15,042 bases of DNA from Candidatus Staskawiczbacteria bacterium (GTDB lineage Bacteria > Patescibacteriota > Minisyncoccia > Minisyncoccales > Staskawiczbacteraceae), in NCBI GenBank assembly GCA_943357015.1, contig CALRFZ010000019.1, positions 1 through 15,042 on the forward strand. The letters run 5' to 3'. This document shows, piece by piece, positions 14,180 to 15,042 of the stretch. The translations under genes were made by a program, and so were the position numbers. Numbering within the stretch: the stretch's first letter is position 1; the number at the start of each line of letters is the position of its first letter. The notes beneath the pieces were generated by a model that worked only from the letters and a program-made list of their open reading frames with translations, searched no databases and had not been told where the DNA came from.

Positions 14180-14946
14180 TAATTAATTTTTCTTAATTCA
14201 CGCAAAACCTGCAATACCTTTTCAATATTATGAGCATTGGGTATTATTTTTTCCCGAATAACTTGCTCTGGTAAATCCCACCACTTTAAGTCTAATAATT
14301 GCAAAATATTCTCTTGATTAAATCGATATTTTTTAATTACGGCTGGGTTTCCTGCCACCACAGCATAAGGTGGAACTGATTTGGTCACAACGGATTGACC
14401 TGCTACAACTGCACCGTCACCAATATGGACTCCCGAATATATTACAACATCAGATCCAATCCAGACATCATTGCCAATCGTTGGATTTTCTTTGCCGTAA
14501 TTTCCCGGCACATATTCTTTCCAGCCCAATCTTTCCAAAAAAGGAAAAGTGCTAAATAATGTCAAGCTATGATTTCCATCAATAACAAAATTAACATTAT
14601 CAGCAATAGAACAATACTTACCAACTGTAACTACAGCATCTTTGCGACTCCAGACTCTGACTTTTGGATTACCGTAACTGTGCAATCCCATCACAATTTC
14701 ACCGCTTCGCCCCGATTTATTCCGACCCCATCTATCCTTGTTTACCAAACCAAAAATCAAATAAATTGGACTTAGTAGTAAAAAAGATGAACTACTTGTC
14801 ATAATTCCTATCGGCATCAAAACAACGCCAATATAAAAAAGAGTGCGATAATTTAAAATTAGTTTAATTTTCTTGGTTGCCAACAAAATCCAAAAAATCA
14901 CCAAAAGCAAAAATGTAATATAATAAATAATTAATAAAATTGGCAT
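14179..14946 (-). CDS. Membrane-anchored hexapeptide-repeat O-acetyltransferase
   Basis: Left-handed beta-helix acyltransferase of the xenobiotic/CatB-like type, here most likely an O- or N-acetyltransferase acting on the glycan with acetyl-CoA as donor. The catalytic domain covers about residues 95-250. GNHSLTLFSTFPF at 124-136 contains the likely catalytic His126, and hexapeptide repeats run from GNDVWIGSDVVIYSGVHIG (158-176) to SVPPYAVVAGNPA (190-202), followed by LKWWDLP at 220-226 as in the family. Before it lies an unusual stretch of ~70 residues with two or three hydrophobic segments (2-22, 36-50, 54-68) that should anchor it in the membrane. Family members are usually soluble and about 210 residues, against 255 here. 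It starts 7 nt after the preceding partial gene and ends in a TAATG junction with the flippase, suggesting co-expression. Confidence 0.88.
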   Translation of the reverse strand: MPILLIIYYITFLLLVIFWILLATKKIKLILNYRTLFYIGVVLMPIGIMTSSSSFLLLSPIYLIFGLVNKDRWGRNKSGRSGEIVMGLHSYGNPKVRVWSRKDAVVTVGKYCSIADNVNFVIDGNHSLTLFSTFPFLERLGWKEYVPGNYGKENPTIGNDVWIGSDVVIYSGVHIGDGAVVAGQSVVTKSVPPYAVVAGNPAVIKKYRFNQENILQLLDLKWWDLPEQVIREKIIPNAHNIEKVLQVLRELRKIN

Positions 14947-14953
14947 TTTTATT

Positions 14954-15042
14954 TTACTTTCTCTTGTTGTTATCTATCAACCAAGAAGAACTCTGAACTT
15001 TTTTACCACCCACTCCACTAACTATAGATATATTAAATTTTT
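14954..15042 (-). CDS. 3' end of an unidentified gene (cut by right edge)
   Basis: Of the three minus-strand frames at the right edge only one stays open. It runs for 28 codons and ends with TAA at 14956-14954, 7 nt before the acetyltransferase ATG. The visible end includes ISIVSGVGGKKVQSSSWLID and then a basic tail. The spacing is like that of the other genes in the operon, which supports it as a real upstream member. Too little is visible to name a family. Confidence 0.6.
   Translation of the reverse strand, partial: KFNISIVSGVGGKKVQSSSWLIDNNKRK

Noticed and set aside
1..15042. tRNA/rRNA genes, CRISPR arrays, insertion sequences or prophage parts
   Set aside because: No cloverleaf-like sequence, regularly spaced repeat, terminal inverted repeats or transposase/integrase motif was seen; nearly every base lies in a glycan-related gene.

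Overview
The window is almost entirely one surface-glycan biosynthesis locus from an AT-rich bacterium. Hand counts of sample lines give about 13-37% GC in most of it and about 32-48% in the gmd-fcl part. Fourteen complete genes and one cut gene lie head-to-tail on the minus strand. One cut glycosyltransferase gene on the plus strand converges on them. UGA is used as an ordinary stop at several ATGA junctions, which argues against genetic code 25. Genes are packed with 1-17 nt overlaps, and no minus-strand start has a recognisable Shine-Dalgarno (SD) sequence. Together with the Lys/Asn-rich proteins this suggests an uncultivated lineage such as Patescibacteria/CPR, but that is inference: no taxonomic marker gene is present.

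Layout on the minus strand in transcription order (15042 down to 802). First come the 3' end of an unidentified gene and a membrane-anchored hexapeptide acetyltransferase. Next is a run of glycan assembly genes: flippase, GT2 glycosyltransferase, SDR nucleotide-sugar enzyme, second flippase, GT4 glycosyltransferase, zinc-ribbon methyltransferase and a GT9 heptosyltransferase-type enzyme. Then follows a complete ADP-heptose module: gmhA isomerase, RfaE1-type kinase, a fused nucleotidyltransferase-phosphatase, and the hldD epimerase. Last is the GDP-L-fucose pair gmd-fcl. A perfect bidirectional hairpin terminator at 748-777 separates this operon from the plus-strand GT2 gene at the left edge.

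How the genes fit together. The heptose module turns sedoheptulose 7-phosphate into ADP-L-glycero-D-manno-heptose, the expected donor for the GT9 enzyme. Gmd and Fcl turn GDP-mannose into GDP-L-fucose. The GT2 and GT4 enzymes, the acetyltransferase and the methyltransferase would build and decorate a lipid-linked glycan, and the two MOP-superfamily flippases would export it. No lipid A or Kdo gene, polymerase or initiating phosphosugar transferase is visible here.

The main points of interest are the RfaE2-GmhB fusion, an altered substrate loop in GmhA, and a heptanucleotide tandem repeat across the fcl stop that puts TAG in all three frames. The only two minus-strand gaps longer than 8 nt each carry a plausible promoter with a very short leader. 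I see no RNA gene, CRISPR array, transposase or attachment site, and no gene-free stretch longer than about 100 bases.
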